A stretch of 64,000 nt of DNA, taken from Mortierella alpina. Taxonomy: Eukaryota; Mortierellomycota; Mortierellomycetes; Mortierellales; Mortierellaceae. Each line of letters opens with the position of its first letter. Within the stretch, counting starts at the first letter, position 1. Positions 45,501-56,562 of the stretch are shown one piece after another. The notes under the pieces are model-generated. The model saw only the letters and a program-made list of their open reading frames with translations, was not told where the DNA came from and did no database searches. The stretch covers positions 1,178,001 through 1,242,000 of the forward strand of contig JANATF010000013.1 of assembly GCA_029449245.1 (NCBI GenBank). Direction: 5' to 3'. Both the position numbers and the translations under genes were made by a program.

Positions 45501-47006
45501 AAAAAAAAGACAAAAAATGTTGGTGAGATCTCTTTGTACCTATCATTAAGAACCATCCACCTAATACATGACACCATGGCTCAAGAACAAAACATACCTG
45601 TGTGCTCCAGACTTGGCAAGCACAACCGGTGCTGGCAGAGCAGGTGCTGGGGGTGGAGGAGGGAGTGGAGTAGGGGGAACTCGAGTTCGCCGCCAGCGGC
45701 CTTGATGCACTTGTGAGTGCGCCGGGCGACCAGCCCGCCGCATTGTGATCTTGATTCTCTCCAAGTCCACGAGCCTTTGCAACACCGCCTGGTTGATATT
45801 GGGGGGCTGCATCACAGCGCCTGGTGCAGCTGGAGCAGGGCCTGGTACAGCTGGAGCGGGGCCTTGTGCAGGTGGAACGACGCCTACTGCAGCTGGAGCG
45901 GGACCTGGTACAGCTGGAATGGGAGTTTGCGTCAAGCCTGCAAACACAGAAATGGCATCTGTAAAGTTCAGAATGGGTGCAGCGGGAGCAGCTGCACCAG
46001 TGACGCTGGTGATGTAAGTGTTGACCAAGGCTGTCATAGTTGCGTGGGCAGTGGCGACATTAGTGCCGGTGACGAGAGCGTTATCAGGAAGATTGGCGGC
46101 CAACTCTTCGGCTACTTCTAGGTTCGTGGCGATACCGTAGTTGGTAAACTGGTCGTTGTAGTCGTTGTGAGTGACGATGCCGATGAGCAACAGCTGAAGG
46201 TCATTCACCTGCAGGTGTTCGAGGACTTTTTGCTTGTTGAAGAGCTGGAACTTGTTCTTCTTGTTAAAGACTGGGCGAATGAGTTCTCGCACAGACGGGT
46301 ACACAAACAGATCAGAGTCGTTGCTCAAGGCATACACTTGCTGCCCTAGCTGGTAATGGTCCAAGCAATGTCGAGCTATGCATGGGTCGGCCTCGAAGAG
46401 GCACTGGTGAACGCGCCAGCCTTTGTCCTGTAGGAAGTTGCACATAGTCCGTAGCACTTCCCGGGGAACATGCAAAAGACTCTTGGCCTTTCTCTCTATC
46501 GCCTCAATGTTGCGCTTACGCAGACGAGGAGGCCGCTGCTGTTGCTGCTGCTGTGGTGCTTGCGGGGTCTGAACAAAGAGTGCGTTCAGCTGTCCCAGAC
46601 CTCTGGTGTTCCTTGCATCTCGAGCAGCGTGCTCGTGCCGCTTTTCATTCGGGCGATCGCCATCGAGGTGAATGGTAGTACGGGTTTGGTCGAGTCCGAT
46701 CGCCTCGAATTTTTTGTGGAGTGCCTCAGCGATGTATAGAAGGCGTGCATCGCGTTGTTGTGCTTGTCTCCCAGAATTAAAGGCGAGGCGAATATTTGCG
46801 CCTGCAGTAGCGAGTGCGATGTCGAGTGGTGACTGCCTGGCGACTTTGGCGGCCTCTTCTTGGAGAAGTTTGAAGTAGAGGGCGCGTATCAAAGCGAAAT
46901 ACGTGCCCATCAAGTCGATGTGCACAATTTTGTCGGCGAAGGAATGAACATTGTCCTTGGGGACATCGGCGCCGTTCAGCAAAGAGGGAAGACCTCTGAC
47001 ACCCAT
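42571..47006 (-). CDS. XPG/FEN1-type nuclease fused to a Fanzor (TnpB-like RuvC) nuclease
   Basis: Four exons on the minus strand: 45598-47006, 44498-45470, 42915-44375 and 42571-42801. All GT-AG junctions are in phase (2, 0, 0), giving 1357 residues. The N terminus MGVRGLPSLL opens an XPG/FEN1-like domain. Candidate acidic metal ligands are Asp31 (IVHIDLMG), Asp115/Asp117 (HLDGDRP), Glu205/Asp207 (FEADPCIA), Asp230/Asp232 (SNDSDLF) and Asp282 (THNDY). A helical middle region and Pro/Ala-rich linkers follow. The C terminus has the RuvC triad: Asp1093 in VVGIDPGEV, Glu1294 in VADEFRTSSICPSC and Asp1330 in HRDTLGGHN. The zinc-finger cysteines are at 1301, 1304, 1318 and 1323, with an extra one at 1316. 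Fanzors are RNA-guided DNA nucleases; XPG-type enzymes cut flap or junction DNA. The fusion rests on splice phase and needs transcripts. The exon 3 acceptor (CCAAAG) is the weakest junction. Two overlapping genes are the alternative. Confidence 0.82.
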
Positions 47007-50000
47007 GTTACATGTGTGTGAGCGTGTGCGTGTTTGTGTGTGAGCGCGTGTGTGTGTGTGTGTGTGTGAGCGTGTGTGAGAAGGCGTGTGTGAAGACGTA
47101 TGTGAGACGGCGAGAGCGAGAGCGAGTGGGTGGGTAGCGAGAGAAGGAAGAGAGAGAATAGAAACTGGAGAGAGAGAGAGCGAGAGGAGTGATGAATGAT
47201 TGAGAGATATATAAAGAGAGTGAGAATGAAAAAACAAAGGCTTTAGAAGAAAACATACGAGAACTGAGAGGCGAGGTTGAAGGCTGAAAAAAAAGCGAAG
47301 GGAAGCTGCTTGGCTTTTTTGTGGGAGGATATGTGCATATGGCTGAGGTAGGATGTGTGCATGACACTACCACAATCACTGCAGGATTTGAGGAAACAGA
47401 CTCTCAAAGGTCCCGGTCGACACTGTGCATGTGAATATGGCCAGAATTACTGATGTCGTCCTCGACAGCTGCAAGGTAAATGCTCCTCAGTGACAAAAAA
47501 CAGAGAAGAGTTGTTAGTCCGCTGTCGACGGTCTTTGCATTTTCACCAGTTCTCATTTCAGAAGCAGCATTGCAAGGCTTATTGCACTTACTCTTGGGTC
47601 TTGCAGTGCCTAGGGCAGGTTGAGAAGAAAAGAGAAGAAAAAAGGGTACGTAGGCGTGTCAGTGACCTGCTTTGACTTTATGGGTTGGCAGCACAGAGGA
47701 CAGAGCAATATATTAGACGTAGACGCGACGCGACGTACCATGCTCTATTTTTTTTCGTTTTTTTGGCCCGAGTCCAATGCGCTGGCAGTATACACACAGA
47801 GACGGGAAGGATGAGGGGTTGCTAGTGGGCTACTAAGGGTGTCTGGTTGAGCTCCATTCTCATTCAGAAGCAGCATTGCAAAGCTCATTGTTCTTACCCC
47901 TCTTGTCTTGCTGTGTCTAGCGCAGATTCAAAAAAGTGAGAGAGGCGAGGGGCGTGTGGCCCCATGAGTGAACTGCACTGTACTTTGTATGAGCTGCTGC
48001 AAAAAGGGCTTGCATACTCGCTTTGAACAAGTTTTTTTCCGACTCCTGGCTAGCTCTTCAAAGCCCAAAATGACTCTTCTGCTCATGTACGTATGTCATT
48101 GTTGCTTCAGCTTCAAAGAAAACTTGTCAGCGTCGAGCACATTCACACGACACTCGCCCGCACTGTTGCGTTGCCCTAAGGCTCCTGGGTGAGTGATGAA
48201 ATGAGGCATAGAAACAAAGAGAATGTGCATGCAAGTCGGGACCTGTTGCTTTGCAGAGTGAGGTGAGTGCCGTGCAAAGGTGGAGAGGATAGGAAGAGAA
48301 GCGCTTCACGTTGTTGCTGGAGTGGGTCTACATCTTGGCAAGGCACAGGAATATGCGCTACCATGCGCTACTACGCGCTCGTACGCTCGCACAAAGAGTT
48401 ACATGTCAAGAAGGCCAATGCCCTGAGGCCAATGTTGGGAACGGGAGTCGAGCGTGCACATTCGGACCCTCCTTTCTGCTCTTCAGCCTGTTTAAAGCTT
48501 TTGGTGAACACCAGGAACGTGTAGGCAGACAGGCTGATGAAGCTCAAAATATAAATATTGAAAAGAGACTGAACTGAGTCAAGTTCGTGGTGTGTGCTCG
48601 CTCCCGCAAGTCGCAGTATGGATGGAGGTCTCTGAAAAAGAGTTGGGAGTTGTTTGATATACCTTAGTAGCCGAAGAAGGTGAAGCGTTGGAGATGCGTT
48701 GGAAAGAGATGAGACGAGAAAAGAAGCCAAAATGCAGGGGCAGTGTGCCACGCGAGTATATTAAATGTGAAACCATACACGATATAGCCACGTTTTCTGG
48801 CGTGTGCCTTGGAGGTATCCGTTTGGTCTACCTTTCACACCACACTGTGCCAGTAGTCAGCATATCGTACTTTATACCAGTCGTCAGCTGCATTTTCCAG
48901 CTGTGCAGGAATGGCTTGTGTGTTGTAGAGGAGTTGAGCGACAGCAGAGCACTTCACAAGAAACCCCCGAGAGATACATTAACGGTTACGATGTTCTTTA
49001 ATGGCGTACACCGATGCCTTTACTATGAGCCGCCCTTGGTTCTCGTGCAGAGCGAACCATGACATTGTGCTAGTAGTGTCCAGAACTATGCTTGCTTTTT
49101 AACTTTGTGGGCCTTAGTCCTACGACGACATCAGCTTAAAGACTCGTGTTCGTGGGTACAGGTCAAAGTCTCCTCTGTATTTTGTATCCTCTGCAGCACC
49201 AGCTTCCGTGAACGAGTACTCGTCCGTGACCCTGATCGATGCCACTTTACAATGTTGTCCTGTGAAATAGTCTACTATAAAACTTGAGTACTGCTCCTGA
49301 AATATCACAATGTCCAAGCGCAGGCCATGCAGATAGTGGTGTATAGAGCAAATGCTCACACCTGGCTCAAGTGGAAAGGCCAATCTGATCACACTCTTTG
49401 AAGCTAGACCTTGAAATGATAAAACATGAGATCTCAGTCTCTAGCACTTCCTCCATGAATATACAAATCGAAGTCTCGCCGATTCCAAGTCGAATTCGCC
49501 CGAAGTGGTTATTGCTGAAATGCTGATCAGTCTTTTTTTATTAGGACCGAAGGCGGTGGTCGATTGTGTGAGTCTCATGCTCTTCTTCGTCAACACTCTC
49601 TCAGACACCGCTCTTCCTGCTCGAGCATAGCCGACCAGTCTCATTCATTGTGGGGCATAGCCGTTTGTGACTGTTGCATATCGGCCTTGGTCCAGTTAGC
49701 TCCATCTCACCATCAGAGATGGAGCGCCTACGCCCATGAGCACTAGAGCTGTAAACACTTACGCCCTTGAGCTCCATGGTCGTTGCTAACTAATAGTTTA
49801 CCCAGGTCCACGACCAAAAGTAATAAATACCCAATGTGTGGTTCTCTGGAACGACATCTTATTCTCACCATCTCCTTTCCACATAAAAAAATCCACAATA
49901 TTTTTCAGTGACGCCTCAGTGCGCTGATATCAAGAAGGCTGCGAGTTCAGTGAGGTGTCCGTGTTAATAAGAGCTTTGAAGAAATTGCATGAACCAAAAA

Positions 50001-50822
50001 CCAATGCGTCCTTTTTTTTGTCACGATTGAGTGGTGATTGGCTTGGAATGAATGCTTCTTCTGAATATCGCACTACAAGGTATGCGCTTGCGCCTGGCTT
50101 AAGCAAAGTGGTGTCTGTGAACAAGACCTGGGGATGCGTTTTCGTTGATTGATATGAAAAGAGTGAGATTCAGAGGGTGATGCGAAATGAGAATTCGCGA
50201 TGGACCCATGAGAATTCCGTGCTGTGAGAAAAACGCTTTCACTTGTACTAAGTAAACCGGTGCTTCTCAGGAGAGTGAGGGGATGCGTTTTTCGATGCGC
50301 TTGCCCAGCGTCGAGATGGCGTGAAATGAGGTGATCTTTACAGGGATGTAACTCAGCAACAATGAAGGCTAGAAAGAATCGGAGAGTGAGGGCCTGAACA
50401 GCAAAGGATCGTCCATGGACTGTGCTCGTTGTGGAAAAGGAGAAAAGGGCTGCTATTCACGAGTGTTACCCACTGAAAAATTTCGGACCTATTAATATGT
50501 CCAAAAATTTCAGATTCGGTTCAGATACAATAGCTGAAACCAAGCTACCCTTGCCCGGACTCAAAGCAAAAATGCGCACCAGCCGGATTCATGCACGGGA
50601 GCCGTGTATCCTCTGAGACATACCGTGGTCATCAACCCAAGCCCAGTTTCATCAAAAGCTCTCGTCTCAACGGACGCGATATCCCGCCCTCTCTCTTTCC
50701 TTTCCCATCGCACATCAAAACAGAAAAAAAAAAACACTAACAGACCCAAAAACAATAACAGGCATTGCTAAAGAGACGTTAGGAACTACAGCAAGCCGAT
50801 AGAACAGCACCATAAGTCGACC
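47007..50822. other. intergenic, no confident gene
   Basis: 3.8 kb. A (GT)n microsatellite at about 47035-47068 lies in the leader of the XPG-Fanzor gene. The 47.5-48.0 kb direct repeat is listed separately. Minus-strand frames at 49120-49392 and 49930-50124 read somewhat like protein (for example LEPGVSICSI and LLKPGASAYLV) but have no recognisable domain or clear splice links; they could be relics. No RNA gene was seen. Confidence 0.45.
47551..47960. repeat. imperfect direct repeat of about 100 bp, two copies
   Basis: 47551-47650 and 47859-47960 share 'cagaagcagcattgcaa' and the following purine- and pyrimidine-rich phrases, offset by about 308 bp. They lie 0.5-1 kb upstream of the XPG-Fanzor start codon. 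No coding content. Confidence 0.65.
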
Positions 50823-51728
50823 ATGGCGATCAAGAAGAAAGTTCAGTTCAAGAACGACGACGCGGATCTCGTCTCTGTCAGTTTCAATGATATGGACAGC
50901 CTGCCCTTCCACAATGAAGACATGGGTGACCGAGACTACAAAAACAGCAAAGACAGCAGCACTCTTGACAAGAACCAAGTCGATCTTGAGCCAGCAGACA
51001 GCAACTCTATAGAGCCCTCTCTGCCCTCCTTCAACGCTCCCGTGGCCCAACCACCGCCACTGCACTGCAACACCTCTCCACACCGCCATTCTTCAGCCCC
51101 AGTGGCCATGAATGACGCAAATAAGACACCCCAGCAACTCTCCTCTTTAGTAGCAACAACAACCACAACATCAACAACCACACCCCCCTTATCTTCGTCT
51201 GCCTCTGTCGACTCAGCCGTTTCAGCGTCGTCCTTCCCCAGAAACGCGACTACTACGGTCGAATTTGTACTCGAGAGCCCAGACCTCCACGCTATCGAGA
51301 TGCAGCATTTTGGAAACCGCTGCGACAAAAACGCACCAGCGATTCTGGAGGATCACCCTTCAGTGTCACAGGTGTCACGACCAGAGGAAGCACACTCTGA
51401 GCAACACTCTTCCTCGCAGAGTAACTTCTTCACGGGTTGGTTCACCATCCCACCATCACTTGCAGGACGGCCGCGTCTGACACAGCAGCAGGAAGAGTTT
51501 GTCAAGCGCGAGTTTGAGCGCGGACCCGTGCCATTGATGTGGCCCAAGAAAGCCGATCTTGAGAACCAAGGCCAAGACTGGAGGAACAACACCTCGAATG
51601 CCGGTCACATGGATGTCGGTCAAAAGACTGTGAGTTCTGTAGGCAGTGGTGGATGGTTCCGATCTTGGAGGTTTGGAACTCCAAGTGAAAGGGTCGAAGC
51701 AAGGACGGAGGGTGCTATGGCGCAGTAG
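50823..51728 (+). CDS. low-complexity protein of unknown function
   Basis: Single frame of 301 residues from ATG 50823 in a good context (gaccatgg). Residues 1-190 are acidic, then Ser/Thr/Pro-rich and probably disordered, with a basic start MAIKKKVQFK. The C-terminal ~110 residues look more conserved, with FFTGWFTIPPSLAGRPRLTQ, a charged helix QQEEFVKREFERG and a Trp-rich end GGWFRSWRFG. No domain is recognised and no signal peptide is seen. Its 3' end lies 78 bp from the convergent F-box/LRR gene. Confidence 0.6.
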   Translation: MAIKKKVQFKNDDADLVSVSFNDMDSLPFHNEDMGDRDYKNSKDSSTLDKNQVDLEPADSNSIEPSLPSFNAPVAQPPPLHCNTSPHRHSSAPVAMNDANKTPQQLSSLVATTTTTSTTTPPLSSSASVDSAVSASSFPRNATTTVEFVLESPDLHAIEMQHFGNRCDKNAPAILEDHPSVSQVSRPEEAHSEQHSSSQSNFFTGWFTIPPSLAGRPRLTQQQEEFVKREFERGPVPLMWPKKADLENQGQDWRNNTSNAGHMDVGQKTVSSVGSGGWFRSWRFGTPSERVEARTEGAMAQ

Positions 51729-51806
51729 TATATGCATAATAGCCTCTCACATGAACAGATTGTGGAAAGAAATACATACACTTTGATTATCGTGTTTTTA
51801 TTTTTT

Positions 51807-54359
51807 TTAGTACCATGTTCCCAAAGGCGATGGAGACCTACCTCCTCGTGGCCGCATCACATACGACATATACTCCTCATTCGATCTTCCACCAGGTCGA
51901 GCATTGGCCCAACTTTGAGTGACGCTCGGAAGGTAGCACACCACCCAGCTAAACGTTTGTGGTGGGGGGTTGTTGTCATGCTCGTCCAACACATTATCGC
52001 CGCCACTGGGCCGGTCACAAACGTTGGTGTCCCTCTGAATCACAATGTGCAGTTGCTCCTCAAGCAAAACCTCACGGATTACCTGGGGATCCACGTCAAC
52101 ACCACGGTTCCGCAGACGTTTGGTCAACGGATTCAATTGTAAGTCCAGCTCTACAGGTAGAGGAATACCCGCCCGTTGCCTCTTCGTCGCATTCTGACGA
52201 GCCCAGCCCTGACCTGGCGTCGCCACTGGCATGAATTCTGCTGGCGGTCCCAACTTGGCCACGATAGCTTGGGCAGAATGAGAAAGAGCGTCCACGTCCA
52301 AAAGGCCTACAAAACGGTTCAGCACTGGCCAATGATCCATGATCCAGTCCATCTCGGGTTCCTCCCGAAGTCCGTGCGATACCATCCGCGAGATATCTAG
52401 ACTCTCCAAGTCCTCTAGTCCAGCCAAGTAATCCAGACCAGTGGCGAGCGACAGGTATAGTCCTTTTCGAACCGCCATATCCGCACTACGACGTCCACGA
52501 GCAATGAGTGATAATGGCTCTCTACTCTCCAGGTGCAGGGTTTTGAGTCGAGTTAGGTGGCCAATTTGCTTGCACACAGCGATGTGGACCTCGTCCTCGT
52601 CTCCTGAATACGATGGTTCAACCCCAATGCACATTTTGAGCGACTTCAACTTTGTACAGACCCAGTCGGCGGTTGAGAGTTGGATCGTTCGCCCGTTGAC
52701 AGGGTAAGGTTCTACATGTAAATATTCGAGATGATGGCAGCTCGTCATGATGTTGAGGATTTCATCATAGTAGTCAGTGGGGCGTATGTGGGTTCCGAGT
52801 AGGCGGCGTGTGCTTCTGCTCCAAGAGAGGTCGAGACCCGTGAGGGTTGTCCTGCAGTAAGTCCATACCGCGCCAAAGAAACTGTCTTCCACTTGATGAA
52901 CATCCCTTGCATCCAACACCTGGAGCCCACCCGAAGTCTGCTGTCCAGAGGAGGCCGAGCCAGCTGGGCCCCAAAGTTGACACACATTTAGTAAGAAGTG
53001 GTGGTCAACACCTTCTGTGCGGCATCCCGTAAAGTCAAAGGCTTCGATCTTGGGGCACAGTTTGTGGAGGGATTGCAGCATGCGCGTCGGATGAGTGCGG
53101 GCGCCGTGATAGTTGAAATTGTTGCTGCTAGCCGTGGCGACCCCCGCATGATACAGGCTTTCATAGTACCCATCGTCGAAATCCTCATCGCCAGAGCCCA
53201 GATAGTCGAAATCCTCATCGCCAGAGCCGAGATAGTCGTCAAAGGCATCACCTAGATCATCCTCGGCGTCGTCGAGAGCGTTATCGTAAAGGTCGTTCCA
53301 AATAGGATATGCAGAAACAGGCGTTGGATTTTCCTGCGAAGTTTCTTCCTGTACCTCCTCCGCTCCTGCACTTGCACCCTCAACCAGGACGTTCATCTCC
53401 GAGTTGGTCGTGTTGTCGCTAGCAGTAGGGACTTGATTTTGATTGTGCATATGCTGGAGGGGGTCGTCATGGGACTGATGCTGGAGATGGTCCATGTTCA
53501 TGCCCAGTCCCACGGAGTCCTTGAACGAGAGTTTGCGTAGGTCAGGCATGACTCCTGCAAGTCGCGTCACTGCGATCGGGTTGATCGTCGATCCATCCAG
53601 CACCAGTGTGGTGATCCCGGTCAGGCGGGTCGCTAAACGCTTGTTGAGCTCATCTTCAGATGTCCTCCCGTCGCCCTTGACATCCCCCTCCACCTTGGCG
53701 CGCCAGTATTGCAGTTCTTTGAACCGCTCCACACCCATTGACATGTCATTCATCCCGAGTGAGAAGGTCTTGAGGCTCGAGCACCTGCTCATTAGGACTG
53801 CGAGCAGCTTGGCTCCACCAAGAGTTCCCCACCCCTCAAGACTAAGAGAGTTGAGCGAGGTCATATCGGAGATCCGTGGTAGGATGGTGCCCTCGATTGG
53901 ATACGACAACCGAGAAACCTTGAACTGCTGCAAGGTCGATAGATTGGCTTTGAGAACTTGGTCGATGATGTCGACCATGAGAGGGTAGTCCGGCTCACTC
54001 GGGAGCCAACCGTCATCGTCGAACGTGATGTGGAGACTCTGGAGCCGCATGCAGTGAACAATGGTCTTTGCCCCCCGGAGTGCTCCGATTCCAAAAAGGT
54101 GCTGGATGGCAGTGCATGATGAAGGCATGAAGAAGGAGAGCGAGCGGATGAATCTGTGGTAGAGCTGGAACTGGGGCACAAAGCTGTCGCGGGCGTAGTC
54201 AAGCAAGTCGATCTCCTGCCAGAGGATGGGCCGAAAGCAAGCGAGCCATGCCTTGCTGACGAGGATGCATTTGGTGAGCGACGCCCGAGGGACAAAGTAT
54301 GCAATCCGATCCAGCAGCTCTGGAGGCAGAGATGCAAGCGAGGCAGGAGGGTCTCTCAT
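51807..54359 (-). CDS. F-box/LRR protein with acidic insert
   Basis: Single exon on the minus strand. The frame is open to 54563, but ATG 54359 is chosen because the F-box follows at once: LPPELLDRIAYFVPRASLTK, then CILVSKAWLACFRPILW. 850 residues. Leucine-rich repeats (LQSLHITFDD, LNSLSLEGWG, LKTFSLGMND) flank a disordered acidic insert around residues 350-440. There a 30-bp unit encoding DYLGSGDEDF is duplicated in tandem (53176-53235). The role is presumably an SCF substrate receptor. It is followed on the same strand, 139 bp upstream, by another F-box/LRR gene. Confidence 0.87.
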   Translation of the reverse strand: MRDPPASLASLPPELLDRIAYFVPRASLTKCILVSKAWLACFRPILWQEIDLLDYARDSFVPQFQLYHRFIRSLSFFMPSSCTAIQHLFGIGALRGAKTIVHCMRLQSLHITFDDDGWLPSEPDYPLMVDIIDQVLKANLSTLQQFKVSRLSYPIEGTILPRISDMTSLNSLSLEGWGTLGGAKLLAVLMSRCSSLKTFSLGMNDMSMGVERFKELQYWRAKVEGDVKGDGRTSEDELNKRLATRLTGITTLVLDGSTINPIAVTRLAGVMPDLRKLSFKDSVGLGMNMDHLQHQSHDDPLQHMHNQNQVPTASDNTTNSEMNVLVEGASAGAEEVQEETSQENPTPVSAYPIWNDLYDNALDDAEDDLGDAFDDYLGSGDEDFDYLGSGDEDFDDGYYESLYHAGVATASSNNFNYHGARTHPTRMLQSLHKLCPKIEAFDFTGCRTEGVDHHFLLNVCQLWGPAGSASSGQQTSGGLQVLDARDVHQVEDSFFGAVWTYCRTTLTGLDLSWSRSTRRLLGTHIRPTDYYDEILNIMTSCHHLEYLHVEPYPVNGRTIQLSTADWVCTKLKSLKMCIGVEPSYSGDEDEVHIAVCKQIGHLTRLKTLHLESREPLSLIARGRRSADMAVRKGLYLSLATGLDYLAGLEDLESLDISRMVSHGLREEPEMDWIMDHWPVLNRFVGLLDVDALSHSAQAIVAKLGPPAEFMPVATPGQGWARQNATKRQRAGIPLPVELDLQLNPLTKRLRNRGVDVDPQVIREVLLEEQLHIVIQRDTNVCDRPSGGDNVLDEHDNNPPPQTFSWVVCYLPSVTQSWANARPGGRSNEEYMSYVMRPRGGRSPSPLGTWY

Positions 54360-54498
54360 GGGACAGGCGTGCGCTAGAGAGCGAGAGGGGGCGGAACGAA
54401 GGGAGGACGAGGATGAGCTCGGGGACAACAACGAGGATGAGCAGCGAGACAATGGACAGTGTGTTTGTATCAAGGCAGCAGCGATACGCACAAGAAAT

Positions 54499-56562
54499 TT
54501 AGTGGTGGCCAAAGAACGTCCACGGACAGGCGCTGCCTGTATTCCATTCTTTATCCTGCACAACCAGCTCGGGCCACATCTCGCCAGCCATCCCCTGCAG
54601 GCGCGTCATCCTAACTGCATCCGTCTTCAGCAGGCTGAGGAACCGCAGCCTCGGCCAGAACCGCTTCATCCACGCCACTTCCTCTCGCCCCATCTCGTCC
54701 ATCCAGCCCGTGATGGCAACGTGCTCCAGCTTCGTCAACGTTGCCAAGCTGTGCAGCCCACCTTTGAGCGTCATTGGAAGCCCCAACTGGACGTGATCCA
54801 TCTTCTCGACACGTCCACCGCTCAAGTCCAGGTGCCTCAACTGCGTCAATTTGGCGAGCTCGTTAAACAGGCCCTCACGAACGCGCGCTGAGCGTTCCCT
54901 CCGCGACTGTGCCTCCGCGAGCTTTGACAAACCGCGCGCTTTCCTAATGACCCTGCCTGGGAAAGTCGTCAGCTGAGATTGATGCACTTGCATACTTGCA
55001 TACGGATACGGGTTGTGCGGCTGCATGCACACAGGCTCCTCGAGAGCTGCGATCGGCTCCAAACAGACAAACACTGACAACATCTCCAGCTTGCTGCAGA
55101 CCCAACGATCCTGGCTCCTTTGTTGCTGGTGTTCCTGCTGCTGCTGCTGCTGATATTCTTGCTGACAGACATGCTGCGGGTTCCCACCATCCACCACCAC
55201 CGTCGAAATCAAGTCTCCTGCCCAGGCCAAAATCTCTGGCGCGAAAAGAGCCTTCAGATTAGGGCATCTCGTCAGAATCGATCGGATATCCTTGGCTGCC
55301 AAGCCTACATAGCACGCGAGTCGAATTCTCTCTAGCTGTGAGGCCTGCCGGGCCAACATATCCTCCACCAGTCGCGAATCGATTTCGTAATCTGCAAACG
55401 AGATGGCGCGGAGCGCATACGCACTCTCTAGAAGGGTCGCAGTGCCGAAAAGGTGGTCGCTTCTGTTGAACACTAACTTCTCCAGTCGAGGGGTGTTCCA
55501 TGACACAGGTGGATTGGTACAATAGTCCGCATGTGAGGTAGCAGAGGATGTATAGTGCGCATAGGATGAAGAAGACGACAGGTTCCTTGGCGAGGGGTCC
55601 AAGTTGACGTGGCTCATCGTGATGCACAGAGTCTGGAGCTCTGGGGCCTCGATCTGCAGTTTTTTCACCCCAATGGTCGCATAGGTGAGTATTAAGATCT
55701 TGAGCCGTCCAAGATTCAGCACTGAGGGTTCTGGCGACACTGTTGATGCGGATGATGTTGAAACATCCGTGGCTAATGTCTCTGGATGTCTCTTGACCAC
55801 TAGGGTTGAGAACCGGAGATGCTCTAGACAGGGAGAGTTCGCTATCAGCATGTTGAGCTCTTCGGGATAGACCTCCCACTTTGACAGATGCATCTTGACC
55901 AGTGTGGTTGGCTCGCGACAAAGTAGCTGTGTAAAGCGGATGCGGTGAAGCGACGACATGTTGTCCCAGGTTTCGGCCAGACTACGCAGGGAAGGGTTCG
56001 TTCGGAGGAGCTGGATGCAGGCGTCTGTAGACTGGAGGCACCAAAAATCGTCTTCCAACATGCTGTAGCTGTCTGTGCCTACGGCGAGAATCTTTCGTTT
56101 GGGTATCTGCTCGTGGACAACTTTCCGGAACAGCATGGATGGGTGAATGTCGATCGAAAGAAGGTTTCTGCATGTGGAGGAGGGCGGACCAAGCTCTGCA
56201 GCTTGTTCATTTGACGACGAGATACGAGAAGAAGTGGGAGGCAAAGGGGAGGCAGATTTGGAGGGGATGAGCGGTTCTGCAGCGGCACCAGGAAGCATGG
56301 GTCGTTGGAGAGCAGCCAAGGTGAGGTGCATGGGTTCCACAAGCGTGAGGTGGCGAATGTGGTGGATGTGCTGCAGAATACGCTCCTTTGTGAGTTTGCG
56401 CATAGTGCCTTCGTCGAGATAGAGGGATCGGTAGAGCAGTGGCTCATAGTTGCGCTGCCAGGTCCTGGAGACTCGAATGCAGGCACAGATGTCGTTGCGG
56501 GGAAGAAACTGGCCAATGAGCATGGCCAGCTCTGGCAGGGTCAGTGGGTTTGTCTCCAGCAT
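54499..56562 (-). CDS. F-box/LRR protein
   Basis: Single exon on the minus strand. From ATG 56562, 687 residues; the frame is open further to 56880 but that part is leader-like. The F-box-like segment LTLPELAMLIGQFLPRNDIC starts at residue 7, with CIRVSRTWQRNYEPLLYRSL after it. Leucine-rich repeats and a Gln/His-rich low-complexity loop (a CAG/CTG-type run near 55120-55155) follow. The end GGLHSLATLTKLEHVAITGW and MGREEVAWMKRFWPRLRFLS resembles the C-terminal block of the other F-box/LRR genes in the window, pointing to common descent. Confidence 0.86.
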   Translation of the reverse strand: MLETNPLTLPELAMLIGQFLPRNDICACIRVSRTWQRNYEPLLYRSLYLDEGTMRKLTKERILQHIHHIRHLTLVEPMHLTLAALQRPMLPGAAAEPLIPSKSASPLPPTSSRISSSNEQAAELGPPSSTCRNLLSIDIHPSMLFRKVVHEQIPKRKILAVGTDSYSMLEDDFWCLQSTDACIQLLRTNPSLRSLAETWDNMSSLHRIRFTQLLCREPTTLVKMHLSKWEVYPEELNMLIANSPCLEHLRFSTLVVKRHPETLATDVSTSSASTVSPEPSVLNLGRLKILILTYATIGVKKLQIEAPELQTLCITMSHVNLDPSPRNLSSSSSYAHYTSSATSHADYCTNPPVSWNTPRLEKLVFNRSDHLFGTATLLESAYALRAISFADYEIDSRLVEDMLARQASQLERIRLACYVGLAAKDIRSILTRCPNLKALFAPEILAWAGDLISTVVVDGGNPQHVCQQEYQQQQQQEHQQQRSQDRWVCSKLEMLSVFVCLEPIAALEEPVCMQPHNPYPYASMQVHQSQLTTFPGRVIRKARGLSKLAEAQSRRERSARVREGLFNELAKLTQLRHLDLSGGRVEKMDHVQLGLPMTLKGGLHSLATLTKLEHVAITGWMDEMGREEVAWMKRFWPRLRFLSLLKTDAVRMTRLQGMAGEMWPELVVQDKEWNTGSACPWTFFGHH

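Noticed and set aside
42849-47237. Separate genes for the XPG part, the middle part and the RuvC part
   Set aside because: Each of the three large frames ends in splice donor or acceptor sites whose phases match, and the last RuvC motif and zinc finger lie only in a fourth spliced exon. One gene explains all of it.
54226-54891. 221-codon plus-strand frame
   Set aside because: It spans the ends of two minus-strand F-box/LRR genes and is antisense to both.
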